This document shows positions 8,825 through 17,167 of a stretch of 64,000 nt of DNA, in pieces. Location: contig JAIMBI010000013.1 of assembly GCA_023565505.1 (NCBI GenBank), forward strand, positions 18,440 to 82,439. The letters are read 5' to 3'. Source of the DNA: Actinomycetes bacterium (lineage in GTDB: Bacteria > Bacillota > Sulfobacillia > Sulfobacillales > JAIMBI01). The notes beneath the pieces were generated by a model. It had not been told where the DNA came from. It did no database searches and saw only the letters and a program-made list of their open reading frames with translations. The position numbers and the translations under genes are program-made. Position 1 is the stretch's first letter; each line of letters starts with the position of its first letter.

Positions 8825-9541
8825 TCAGCCGGCGACGGCGTGGACGACGACGAGCAGCATGAAGAGACCGCTCCCGGCGAGGCCGCCGAAGGCGGCAAAC
8901 ACCCGCCAGTGACGCGCGACGATGGCCTTCAGAACCGCCCAGTCCCGCGCGAAGGCGGCGCTGCCGCGGAGTTGGGCCGCGAGGGCGGACAGGGCGAGCA
9001 GAAACGCCAGGGTCGGACCCACGAGGCCCCACAGCACCTTCAGCCACCCGGGCGTGGACGCCAGCCACAGGAACACCATCAAGGCCGTGTGCGCCGGCTC
9101 GTGCATGGTGGGCTGCACCGAGCGGCCCACGGCCGCCAGGACGAAGATCCAGGCCGGTACGACGAGGAGCAGGCTCAAGACGGAACCGACGCCGGTCCAA
9201 CTGCGCACGCTCATCTCCCCCTCCGCCACCGCGGCGACCACCGGCCGTTCGGGCAGGCGGTGCGCCAGCCGCATCTCCCGCATGAGTTCCAGGAGATCCC
9301 CGGGACCCGGCGGCGTCTCCTCCAACAGGGCCCGCCACTCCTCGCCGCAGCGCGTCCGCCACCAGCGTGGGTAGGGGCTGGCCGAGGCGCCGCCCCCCTT
9401 CAACGAGGTTCCCGGCCTGCCCTCGACCGAAGCCGCCACGGCACCCGCACCCGCTCCGGCAAGGTCCGCCCCTTGCGGGGGTGAGGCGGCAGGACCGGCG
9501 CCGCCCGCCGATCCGGTGCCGTTCGCCGCCGGCCGCGTCAC
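8825..9541 (-). CDS. Hypothetical membrane protein downstream of phosphohexomutase
   Basis: A 238-residue protein with a disordered Gly/Ala-rich N-terminus (about 1-45), a short helical segment with R-W-W-R-T-R-C-G-E-E-W-R, and three or four hydrophobic helices between about residues 115 and 238. The GTG start overlaps the stop of the phosphohexomutase gene as GTGA, so it is translationally coupled to it. No domain recognised. The W-W and Glu-rich patch followed by membrane helices resembles small sensor or anchor proteins only in outline. Confidence 0.55.
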   Translation of the reverse strand: MTRPAANGTGSAGGAGPAASPPQGADLAGAGAGAVAASVEGRPGTSLKGGGASASPYPRWWRTRCGEEWRALLEETPPGPGDLLELMREMRLAHRLPERPVVAAVAEGEMSVRSWTGVGSVLSLLLVVPAWIFVLAAVGRSVQPTMHEPAHTALMVFLWLASTPGWLKVLWGLVGPTLAFLLALSALAAQLRGSAAFARDWAVLKAIVARHWRVFAAFGGLAGSGLFMLLVVVHAVAG

Positions 9542-10914
9542 TCCCCGGTCCAGTCGATGGACTGTCCCGGAAGGACGGAGGCCAAGGCTTCCTCGATGTC
9601 GGCCTCGATCCCGCGGAGGTGTTCGACCGTGTCCGCCTCGGCCCGCGCGACCAGGGCCGGCTGGGTGTTCGAGGCCCGCACCAGGCCCCACCCGTAGGGA
9701 TAGTTCACCCGCACCCCGTCGACGTCTACCACGGGGTAGCGGGCGCGGAAATGGGCAACCAGCCGGTCCACGACGGCGAACTTCTGGTCGTCAGGGCAGG
9801 GGATGCGTACCTCGGGGGTGGCGGCCAGCTCCGGCACGTCGGCCAGGAGCGCCGAGAGCGGGCGGTCGGTGTGGGACAGGATCCTCAGCAGCCGTCCCGC
9901 GGCGTAGAAGGCGTCGTCGAAGCCGTAGTACTCGTCGGCGAAGAACATGTGGCCCGACATCTCGCCCGTGAACACGGCGCCGATCTCCCGCATGCGCGCC
10001 TTGATGAGCGAGTGCCCTGTCTTGTAGAACTCCGGGCGGCCGCCGAGCCGCTCGATCTCGTCGATGAGCGTCTTGGAGCACTTGACCTCCACAATGGCCC
10101 GGGTCCCCGGATACCGCGGCAGGATCTCGCGCCAGTAGAGGATCATGAGCCGGTCGCCCCAGATGATCCGGCCGGTCTCGTCCACCACGCCGATGCGGTC
10201 GCCGTCCCCGTCGAAGGCGATGCCCACGTCGGCACCCTCGGCCCGCACGGCGCGGATGAGGTCGGTGAGGTTCTTGGCGACCACCGGATCCGGATGATGA
10301 TGGGGGAACGTGGGATCCGGGGTGGTGAAGAGACCGATGGTCTCGCACCCCCAGCCCCGGAAGATGTCCTCCGCGAACAGGGAGGCCGTGCCGTTGCCGG
10401 TGTCGACGACGACCCGGAGGCGACGCGGACCGAGTCGGATCTTGTCCCGGAGCATGGCCAAGTAGGCCGGTACGGGGTCCTCGCGACGCACCGAGCCGGA
10501 CCCGTCGGCGAAGGTCCCCGCTTCCATCAACGCGCGGACGGCCTGGATCTCCCGGCCGTAGAGGGTCGCCGGGCCCAGGGCGAGCTTGAAGCCGTTGAAC
10601 TCGGCGGGGTTGTGGCTCGCGGTGATCATCACCCCGCCGTCGATGCCCAGGTGGATGCGGGACCAGTAGAAGATGGGCGTGGTCACGGTGCCGATGTCCA
10701 CGACGTGGATCCCGGTCGCGACCAGGCCCTCGGTCATCGCGTCGCGGAAGGCCGGCGACGATGCCCGGGTGTCGTACCCGAGGACGGCGGTGTCCCGGCC
10801 CTGGCGGCGGAGGTAGGTGCCCCACGCCCGGCCCAGGCGGCAGACGTCGTCGACGGTGATGTCCTGGTCGACCACGCCGCGGATGTCGTATTCGCGGAAC
10901 ACCGTGGGATTCAT
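9538..10914 (-). CDS. manB: Phosphomannomutase/phosphoglucomutase
   Basis: A 458-residue alpha-D-phosphohexomutase, normal length. The start E-Y-D-I-R-G is typical; the catalytic phosphoserine loop is T-A-S-H-N-P (about residues 98-103), the metal loop D-G-D-G-D-R (about 243-248), and the sugar-binding loop G-E-M-S-G-H. The C-terminal phosphate-binding loop reads R-A-S-N-T-Q-P. It interconverts hexose 1- and 6-phosphates for cell-envelope sugar nucleotides. ATG 10914 follows a GGCAGGGAA site. Whether mannose or glucose is preferred cannot be told, so the symbol is tentative. Confidence 0.88.
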   Translation of the reverse strand: MNPTVFREYDIRGVVDQDITVDDVCRLGRAWGTYLRRQGRDTAVLGYDTRASSPAFRDAMTEGLVATGIHVVDIGTVTTPIFYWSRIHLGIDGGVMITASHNPAEFNGFKLALGPATLYGREIQAVRALMEAGTFADGSGSVRREDPVPAYLAMLRDKIRLGPRRLRVVVDTGNGTASLFAEDIFRGWGCETIGLFTTPDPTFPHHHPDPVVAKNLTDLIRAVRAEGADVGIAFDGDGDRIGVVDETGRIIWGDRLMILYWREILPRYPGTRAIVEVKCSKTLIDEIERLGGRPEFYKTGHSLIKARMREIGAVFTGEMSGHMFFADEYYGFDDAFYAAGRLLRILSHTDRPLSALLADVPELAATPEVRIPCPDDQKFAVVDRLVAHFRARYPVVDVDGVRVNYPYGWGLVRASNTQPALVARAEADTVEHLRGIEADIEEALASVLPGQSIDWTGE

Positions 10915-11409
10915 CAGGTTCCCTGCCTTTCGTGGGGCGTTCGGTGCGCTGGGAGCGCCACAGTCCCAGGATATCCGGGTCGGCTCGGACCCGTAAAGCC
11001 GGGCGGTCCGCGCCGCGACGGCGCCCGGACCGACAGGGACCGGCACGGACTGGGGCCGGAGGACAAAAAAACCGTTCAAATTTCGGGAACACCAGAAGGA
11101 TTGGCGGGCCGGATGTTGAAAATACACTCCCTGCTGTTATGGGTTATCAGAATAGGGACGGATCCGGTTCGGACGTTCCGGTCCGGCGGGACCGCTTTCC
11201 CGACGTAAGTAAAAAAGCGGCCCCGGGGGAAGGGCGGTACGCCCCGGAACCGGGCCCGAAGGTTGAAGATCTGCTGAAGGAATTGAGGACGCCGGCGTGG
11301 AAGCGATGGCGCCGCGGTCCTCAGCCCGAATCCGGGCGCTTGTAGGCGGAAGGGGCCCGACAGGCGGGCCCGGGCGCCCCGGTTCGACTCAAACTAAGGA
11401 GGAGATAAC
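10915..11409. other. 495-base intergenic region with structured leader of the ABC operon
   Basis: Non-coding gap between the divergent phosphohexomutase and liv-type operon. It contains an AT-rich strip (11065-11160) and two hairpins before the substrate-binding gene: TGAGGAC..CGGCG paired with CGCCG..GTCCTCA (11283-11322) and GGGCCCG/CGGGCCC (11353-11371). A short open frame (about 11139-11345) has no ribosome site. No known riboswitch fold was recognised. Confidence 0.4.
11116..11143 (+). promoter_or_regulatory. Weak promoter candidate for the ABC transporter operon
   Basis: TTGAAA at 11116-11121, a 16-base spacer and TATGGG at 11138-11143, inside the only AT-rich part of the gap. The spacer is short and the -10 poor, so this is a candidate only. 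It would give a leader of about 260 nt. Confidence 0.3.
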
Positions 11410-12621
11410 TTGGCTATTCCGCGATGGGCCGCCCTGGCCATGGCGGGCAGCATGGCGGCTGTCCTGGCGGGCTGCGGGAGTTCGTCGGGTTCCGGCAACA
11501 ACACGACGACCACGACGGCGTCGTCCAAGGCGCCGATCGAGATCGGGATGGTTTCGGCGCTGACCGGCGAGAACGCGCTGTCCGGTCACCTCAAGGTCGA
11601 CGGAGCCCAGCTGGCGATCAACCAAATCAACGCGCAGGGCGGCGTGGACGGGCGCAAGCTCAAGCTCATCGTCGAGGACGACCAGAGCACCAACCCGGGG
11701 ACGGTCGCCGCGTTCGAGAAGCTGGTCAACTCGTATCCGGACCTCGTGGCGGTCATCGGGCCGATCCGGTCCACCGAGATGCAGGCCATCACCCCGCTGG
11801 TGGAACAGTACAAGATCCCGGTGCTGGAGGGCGGCACGGACCCGACCATCACGCACGAGGGTGACCCCTGGGTCTTCCGCTTCCGGCCCAACGACAACTA
11901 CTCCGGGCGCACCATGGCGTACTACCTGACCCAGGTGCTGCACAAGAAGAACATCGCCATCGTGCACTCGACCGACGCCTTCGGCGAGGGCGGGGACAAG
12001 GCCCTGACCCAGTGGCTCAAGACCTACGGCGGCAACGTCGTCACGGATCAGGGGTACACCAACGGGGCCACGGACTACACGGCCATCGTGGAAGCCATCA
12101 AGAAGGCGAACCCGGACGCGGTGGCCACCTACTTCACCTTCGGACCCGACCTCGCCATCTTCCTCCGCCAGATGAACCAGCTCGGCGTCCACACGACTAT
12201 CCTCGGCTCGCCGTCGATCACCGCGACCGACGTGGTGAACTTGTTGCACTCGTCGCTCGACGGGGACTACGGCGTCACCGACTACGTGATGGGGCAGAAC
12301 CCCACCGCCGAGGCCTTCGGCAAGGCCTTCCAGGCAACGTACAACGAGCGCCCGGACAACTACTCGTCCTACACCTGGGACGCGGTGCGGGTGCTGGCGC
12401 ACGTGCTCCAGCCCATCCTCAAGAAGGGCAACCTGACCGCCACGCAGATCCACCAGGAAGTGCGCCAAGGGATGCTGTCGGTGCGGAACTTCCCCGCCGC
12501 CGAGGCGCCGGGCCAGTACAACTTCGACCAGAACGGCGACGGGTTGCAGGGTTACACGGTGGTCCAGTACCAGAACGGTACGCTCAAGATCCTGGGCGCC
12601 TACGACTTCTACAACAAATAA
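11410..12621 (+). CDS. Branched-chain amino acid/amide-type ABC substrate-binding lipoprotein
   Basis: A 403-residue secreted lipoprotein. Starts at TTG 11410 behind AAGGAGG. The signal peptide ends in the lipobox L-A-G-C (Cys about residue 21), followed by a Ser/Gly/Thr linker, so the protein is anchored to the outer face of the membrane. The mature part is a Peripla_BP_6 (LivJ-type) fold beginning I-E-I-G-M-V-S-A-L-T-G-E, with V-I-G-P-I-R-S and the N-G-A-T-D-Y-T region. It is first in an operon with both permeases and both ATPases. The ligand could be a branched-chain amino acid, urea, amide or aromatic acid; the sequence does not decide. Confidence 0.9.
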   Translation: MAIPRWAALAMAGSMAAVLAGCGSSSGSGNNTTTTTASSKAPIEIGMVSALTGENALSGHLKVDGAQLAINQINAQGGVDGRKLKLIVEDDQSTNPGTVAAFEKLVNSYPDLVAVIGPIRSTEMQAITPLVEQYKIPVLEGGTDPTITHEGDPWVFRFRPNDNYSGRTMAYYLTQVLHKKNIAIVHSTDAFGEGGDKALTQWLKTYGGNVVTDQGYTNGATDYTAIVEAIKKANPDAVATYFTFGPDLAIFLRQMNQLGVHTTILGSPSITATDVVNLLHSSLDGDYGVTDYVMGQNPTAEAFGKAFQATYNERPDNYSSYTWDAVRVLAHVLQPILKKGNLTATQIHQEVRQGMLSVRNFPAAEAPGQYNFDQNGDGLQGYTVVQYQNGTLKILGAYDFYNK

Positions 12622-12628
12622 GCGCTCT

Positions 12629-12658
12629 CCGGGGCCGGGAGCGGTCTCCCGGCCCCGG
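12629..12658 (+). terminator. Intergenic hairpin after the substrate-binding gene
   Basis: A perfect 12-bp stem CCGGGGCCGGGA / TCCCGGCCCCGG with a 6-nt loop directly after the binding-protein stop and without a T-tract. Such hairpins between binding protein and permease often stabilise the upstream message and lower downstream expression, rather than ending transcription. Confidence 0.5.
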
Positions 12659-12690
12659 GGCTCGGCGCGGGGAGGCGGAAACCACCCACC

Positions 12691-13563
12691 ATGTACCTGT
12701 TGCAGCTGTTGGTTAGCGGTCTGGGTATCGGGGCGGTCTACGCCCTGGTCGCGCTGGGCTTCGTGATGATCTACCGGGCCGCCAACGTGGTGAACTTCGC
12801 CCAGGGCCAACTCGCGATGGTCGGGGCGTACATCATGGTCGTCGCCCTGCTCACCCTGAAACTCCCGCTGCCGCTGGCGTTTTTGGTCGTGCTGGCGGGC
12901 ATGGCGGTCTTCGGGGTCATCTTCGAGCTGGGAGTCTACTATCCCCTGCGCAATCAATATTGGCTGCCGGTCGTCATCTCGACGATCGGGGCGTCGATTC
13001 TCCTTGAGAACGTGTCGCTCGACGTCTTCGGACCGCAGTCCATCAACCTGCCTCCCGTCTTCAAGGCCGCGACCTTCCATCTCGGCGGGCTGTTGGTATC
13101 CTCCCAGTACGTGGCCATCCTGGGCGTGCTGGCGATCCTCGTGGTCTTCCAGTACGCGATCCTGGACCGGAGCCTCCTGGGGAAGCAGATGGAGGCCACC
13201 GCGCAGGACCAGACCACGGCGCGCCTCCTGGGCATCCCCGTCAACCGCATGATCGCCATCACCTTCGCGTACGCGGCGATCCTGGGTGGGCTGGCCGGCG
13301 CGCTGGTCGGCCCCATCTACTTCGTGCAGCCCACGCTCGGCGCCAGCATCGCGTTGAAGGCGTTCGCGGCGAGCATCGTCGGCGGTTTCGGCAACACCGT
13401 CGGCGCCATCATCGGCGGCTTGTTCATCGGGGTGGCCGAGACGCTCGGCGCCGCCTACATCTCGGTGCCCTACAAGGACGCCTACGCCTTCGTGATCCTG
13501 GTCCTCTTCCTGTTCTTGCGGCCTCAGGGCATCTTCGGCGAGAAAATCGGTGAGAAGGCCTAG
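12691..13563 (+). CDS. livH: LivH-type ABC permease
   Basis: A 290-residue inner-membrane permease of the branched-chain amino acid family with about eight hydrophobic segments. The N-terminus G-L-G-I-G-A-V-Y-A-L-V-A-L-G-F and R-A-A-N-V-V-N-F-A-Q-G are typical of LivH. The G-A-L-V-G-P-I-Y and A-F-A-A-S-I-V-G-G-F-G-N segments form the region that contacts the ATPases. The ATG lies about 15 bases after GGGGAGG, a longer spacing than in neighbouring genes. It pairs with the LivM half of the next gene product. Confidence 0.9.
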   Translation: MYLLQLLVSGLGIGAVYALVALGFVMIYRAANVVNFAQGQLAMVGAYIMVVALLTLKLPLPLAFLVVLAGMAVFGVIFELGVYYPLRNQYWLPVVISTIGASILLENVSLDVFGPQSINLPPVFKAATFHLGGLLVSSQYVAILGVLAILVVFQYAILDRSLLGKQMEATAQDQTTARLLGIPVNRMIAITFAYAAILGGLAGALVGPIYFVQPTLGASIALKAFAASIVGGFGNTVGAIIGGLFIGVAETLGAAYISVPYKDAYAFVILVLFLFLRPQGIFGEKIGEKA

Positions 13564-13626
13564 CGGCGGGCGGCCCGGGGTAACCCCGGCGTAGCCGGTG
13601 TTCAAGGTGGGGGAGGAACAATTTCG

Positions 13627-15447
13627 GTGCAGTCAACTGCCATGCAGGGCCGGAGAGAGCCGGGATACGTCGGCCTCCTCAGGTACCTTCCCTGGGTCGG
13701 GGTGTTGGTCCTGGTCGTGCTGACACCCCTGATTTCGTCGAGCAGCACCTATTACCAGACGCTGCTCATCGAGGCGACCACGTACGCGATCGCGAACTTG
13801 GGCTTCGCCCTCATCCTCGGCTACACGGGGCAGATCTCCCTGGCCCAGGCGGCGTTCTTCGGCGTCGGGGCCTACATCGCCGGGTTGGTGGCGGTGCATG
13901 GGCACTCGATCTGGCTGGGCTTCCTGCTGGGTGTCCTGGGGGCCGGGGTGGCTGGGCTCATCCTGGGCTTCGCCAGCGTCAAGATGGGCGGACACTACCT
14001 GGCCATGGCGACCATCGGGTTCCAGGTCCTGCTGACGCTCGTGCTGACCAACTGGATGCCGGTCACAGGCGGGCCGGACGGCGTGACCGGGATCCCGCGC
14101 CCCAGCCTGTTCGGCGTGACGTTGAGCGACCCGACGTCGTACCTTTACTTCCTCCTCGTCGTGCTGGCGCTCGTCGGCAGCGGGCTGCATCTGCTCCGCC
14201 ACCGGACGTGGGGCCGCGCCCTCCGGGCCATCCGGGAGAACGAACTGGCCGCGAACGTCCTGGGCGTGAACATCTACTACGGCAAGACCATGGCGTTCGT
14301 GCTGGGTGCCGCCATCGCCGGGCTCGGCGGGGCGCTCTACGCCTCCGCGGCGCTCTACATCAGCCCCGACGAGTTTAGCTTCGACCAGTCGGTCACGTTC
14401 CTGGCCATGACCGTCGTGGGCGGGGCGGGGTCCGCGTTCGGGACGGCGCTGGGTTCGTACCTGCTCACGTTCCTCCCGGAGCTGCTCCGCTTCATGCACC
14501 AGATCTACCTGGCGGTGTACGGCGCCATCGTGCTGGTGGTCATCATCACCATGCCGAACGGGATCTGGGGCTTCGTCGAAGGATGGTGGAACCGCCTCGT
14601 GCCCCCGGCCGTGCGGGACCTGCCCGAGCAGCCCGGACGGATGGTGTTCGCCGAACAGCTTCCGGCCGACGAGCCCGTGCTGGTCCTGGACGGCGTGTCC
14701 AAGTCCTTCGGCGGGCTGAAGGCCGTGGACAACGTGAGCTTCGAGGTCGAGGGAGCCCGGGCGCACGCCCTGGTAGGGCCCAACGGCTCCGGCAAGACGA
14801 CGGTGCTGAACCTCGTCACGGGGGTCTACCCCATCGACGCGGGCGAGATCCGGCTGCTGGCGGAGCGCCTGGACGGTAAGCGACCCTACGCCATCGCGGC
14901 GCTCGGGGTGGCCCGGACCTTCCAGAACATCCGGCTCGCCCCCCAGATGACGGTCATCGAGAACGTCATGCTCGGCTACCACCGGCACCGGCGCCACGGG
15001 CTGCTCACGGAGTTCCTGTGGAGTCCGCGCCTTCAGGCGGACGAACGGCAGGCGCGCCAGTGGGCTTGGCACGCCCTGCACTACGTCGGTCTGGCGGATC
15101 GCGCCTTCGACCAGGCGCGCAACCTGGCCCACGGCCAGCAGCGGCTGGTGGAACTGGCCCGCGCCCTGGTCAGCCGGCCCAAGGTGCTGTTGCTCGACGA
15201 GCCGGCCGCCGGGCTCAACGACGCGGAGACCCAAATGCTGGTCGGGCTGCTGCGGCAGTTGGTCGCCCAGGGGACCACGCTGCTCCTTATCGAGCACGAC
15301 ATGAACCTGGTGACCAAGGTCGCGACCCACGTCACGGTGCTGAACTTCGGGCAGCGGATCGCCGACGGGACGGTGCACGAGGTGCTGAACCAGCCCCAGG
15401 TCATCGAAGCGTTCTTGGGGCGGGAGGAAGAGTATGCCCAAGCTTGA
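13627..15447 (+). CDS. LivM permease fused to LivG ATPase
   Basis: One 606-residue polypeptide. Residues about 1-325 are LivM (G-Y-T-G-Q-I-S-L-A-Q-A-A-F-F-G-V-G-A-Y, then the cytoplasmic R-A-I-R-E-N-E-L-A-A loop). After a ~25-residue linker, residues about 350-606 are LivG with Walker A G-P-N-G-S-G-K-T-T, degenerate signature L-A-H-G-Q-Q-R, Walker B V-L-L-L-D-E-P and switch His in I-E-H-D. There is no stop or frame change between the halves. GTG 13627 follows GGGGGAGGAAC. Together with LivH and LivF it builds the importer; the fusion fixes one permease to one ATPase. Confidence 0.9.
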   Translation: MQSTAMQGRREPGYVGLLRYLPWVGVLVLVVLTPLISSSSTYYQTLLIEATTYAIANLGFALILGYTGQISLAQAAFFGVGAYIAGLVAVHGHSIWLGFLLGVLGAGVAGLILGFASVKMGGHYLAMATIGFQVLLTLVLTNWMPVTGGPDGVTGIPRPSLFGVTLSDPTSYLYFLLVVLALVGSGLHLLRHRTWGRALRAIRENELAANVLGVNIYYGKTMAFVLGAAIAGLGGALYASAALYISPDEFSFDQSVTFLAMTVVGGAGSAFGTALGSYLLTFLPELLRFMHQIYLAVYGAIVLVVIITMPNGIWGFVEGWWNRLVPPAVRDLPEQPGRMVFAEQLPADEPVLVLDGVSKSFGGLKAVDNVSFEVEGARAHALVGPNGSGKTTVLNLVTGVYPIDAGEIRLLAERLDGKRPYAIAALGVARTFQNIRLAPQMTVIENVMLGYHRHRRHGLLTEFLWSPRLQADERQARQWAWHALHYVGLADRAFDQARNLAHGQQRLVELARALVSRPKVLLLDEPAAGLNDAETQMLVGLLRQLVAQGTTLLLIEHDMNLVTKVATHVTVLNFGQRIADGTVHEVLNQPQVIEAFLGREEEYAQA

Positions 15448-16174
15448 GGTCGAGCACATCCAGGCGTTCTATGGGCGGGCGCAGGCGCTGCGCGACGTCT
15501 CGCTGACGGTCGACGAGGGCGAGGTGGTCTCGCTGCTCGGGGCCAACGGGGCGGGGAAAACCACCACGCTCAAGGTGATCTCGGGACTGGTCCGGCCGGC
15601 GGCGGGGACGGTGAAGTTCGACGGGGAACGGATCGACGGCAAGTCGCCGGAGGCCATCGCCGCCCTCGGGATCGCCCACGTGCCGGAAGGCCGGCACATC
15701 TTCCCGGGGCTGACGGTCCGGGAGAACCTGTACCTCGGCGCCACGGTGCGCCACCTGCGGCGCTCCCAACTGAACGACGAGGTGGACCGGGTCCTGGAGT
15801 TCTTCCCGGCGCTCCGCGAGCACCTCGACCGGCGCGGCTGGGCGCTGTCCGGCGGGCAGCAGCAGATGGTGGCGGTCGCGCGGGGCCTCATGGCCAAGCC
15901 GCGGCTGCTCCTGCTCGACGAGCCGTCCCTGGGCCTGGCGCCCATCATCGTCAAGCAGTTGTTCCGCACGATCGGGGAGATCAACCAGAAGGAGCGGGTG
16001 ACCATCCTGCTGGTCGAGCAGAACGCGCCGGCCGCGTTCTCGGTCAGCCGGCGCAGCTACGTGCTGGAGACCGGCCGGGTGGTCCTGGGCGACACCGTGG
16101 AGCGCCTGGTCCGCAACGAGATGGTGCGGCGGGCGTACCTGGGCCTCGGGGGAGCCGAGTCGTCGGGCGCGTGA
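15434..16174 (+). CDS. livF: LivF-type ABC ATPase
   Basis: A 246-residue ATPase. Walker A is G-A-N-G-A-G-K-T-T (about residues 37-45), signature L-S-G-G-Q-Q-Q, Walker B L-L-L-L-D-E-P-S-L-G-L-A-P and the H-loop position reads V-E-Q-N as usual in LivF, where Gln replaces His. ATG 15434 lies inside the 3' end of the LivM-LivG gene (14-base overlap) with GGGAGGAAG upstream. It is the last gene of the operon; no T-rich terminator was seen after it. Confidence 0.92.
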   Translation: MPKLEVEHIQAFYGRAQALRDVSLTVDEGEVVSLLGANGAGKTTTLKVISGLVRPAAGTVKFDGERIDGKSPEAIAALGIAHVPEGRHIFPGLTVRENLYLGATVRHLRRSQLNDEVDRVLEFFPALREHLDRRGWALSGGQQQMVAVARGLMAKPRLLLLDEPSLGLAPIIVKQLFRTIGEINQKERVTILLVEQNAPAAFSVSRRSYVLETGRVVLGDTVERLVRNEMVRRAYLGLGGAESSGA

Positions 16175-16351
16175 CCAAGCCGGGCCTCTCGGGCGAAAAT
16201 GGCATCGGGTTGAGGTAATCTGAGAGCAAGATCACGAGCCGACGGGGTACGGCGGCGGCCGGCGTCGGGGTGGGGGGCCGGCCCCGGGTCCGGGACCCGG
16301 GGCCGGTCGGTCCCGGTGTGGCCGGCGCACCCGACAGGAGTGGAGTGTCCC

Positions 16352-17161
16352 ATGAAACGGCGGCAGGAGATTCTGGCGACACTGCTGCGCGAGAACACCG
16401 CGACCGTCCGGGATCTGGCCGAGCGGTTCGGCGTCTCGCCGATGACCATCTACCGCGACCTCCAGCATCTCGAAGCCCAGGGCCTCATCATCCGCACCGT
16501 CGGCGGGGCGATGATCCGCCCGACCCTCCAGTACGGCCGGCGCTGGTCGGAACGGCTGCGGGAGCAGGCCGGGGTCAAGCGCCGCCTGGGCGCGGCGGCG
16601 GCGGCGCTGCTCAGGGACCGCGAGACCGTCATCTTCGACGCGGGGACGACCGTACTGGAGGTGGCGCGCCACCTCAACCGGGGGCTCACGCTCACCGCCG
16701 TGACCAACTCGTTGCCCACCGCCGCGACGCTCGGCGAATACGAGCACGTGACCGTGCTCATGCCCGGCGGGCAGCTCTCGCCCGACACGGCGTCGCTCCT
16801 GGGTCCGGCGGCGGTGAACTTCCTGGCCGACATCAACGCCGACACGGTGGTGCTTTCCACCGCGGCGGTGAGCCTCGAGGACGGCCTGACCAACTTCTCC
16901 ATGGACTCCGTGGCCATCAAGCGGGTGATGATCGCCCGGGCGCGGCGGGTCATCCTGGTGGTCGACTACACTAAGTTCGAGCAGCACGCGATGATCACCG
17001 TGGAACCCATCGACTGCGTCGACCACCTGGTCTCGGACAGCCGCATGCCCGACACCCTGCGCGCCCGGCTCGAGGAGCGGGGGATCCGCGTCACGTTGGT
17101 GCCCGCCGCTCCGGAACAACCCTATCCGACCGGGGAGGATGTCGTCGCCACGGTGGACTGA
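16352..17161 (+). CDS. DeoR-family transcriptional regulator
   Basis: A 269-residue repressor. Residues 1-57 are the DeoR helix-turn-helix (R-R-Q-E-I-L-A-T-L-L-R, then V-S-P-M-T-I-Y-R-D-L), and the rest is the sugar-phosphate-binding DeoRC domain with F-D-A-G-T-T-V-L-E-V-A and the A-H-D-like closing region. DeoR proteins sense phosphorylated sugars or nucleosides. A 177-base gap separates it from livF, so it has its own promoter or reads through; it converges with the enoyl-CoA hydratase gene. Its targets are not evident. Confidence 0.88.
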   Translation: MKRRQEILATLLRENTATVRDLAERFGVSPMTIYRDLQHLEAQGLIIRTVGGAMIRPTLQYGRRWSERLREQAGVKRRLGAAAAALLRDRETVIFDAGTTVLEVARHLNRGLTLTAVTNSLPTAATLGEYEHVTVLMPGGQLSPDTASLLGPAAVNFLADINADTVVLSTAAVSLEDGLTNFSMDSVAIKRVMIARARRVILVVDYTKFEQHAMITVEPIDCVDHLVSDSRMPDTLRARLEERGIRVTLVPAAPEQPYPTGEDVVATVD

Positions 17162-17167
17162 CGCGGC

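Noticed and set aside
11139..11345. Short protein-coding frame before the substrate-binding gene
   Set aside because: No ribosome site, and the region folds into hairpins; it is better read as leader RNA.
11330..11400. tRNA-like GGTTCGACTC near the liv-type leader
   Set aside because: No acceptor stem or anticodon arm can be formed around it; the string is a chance T-loop match.
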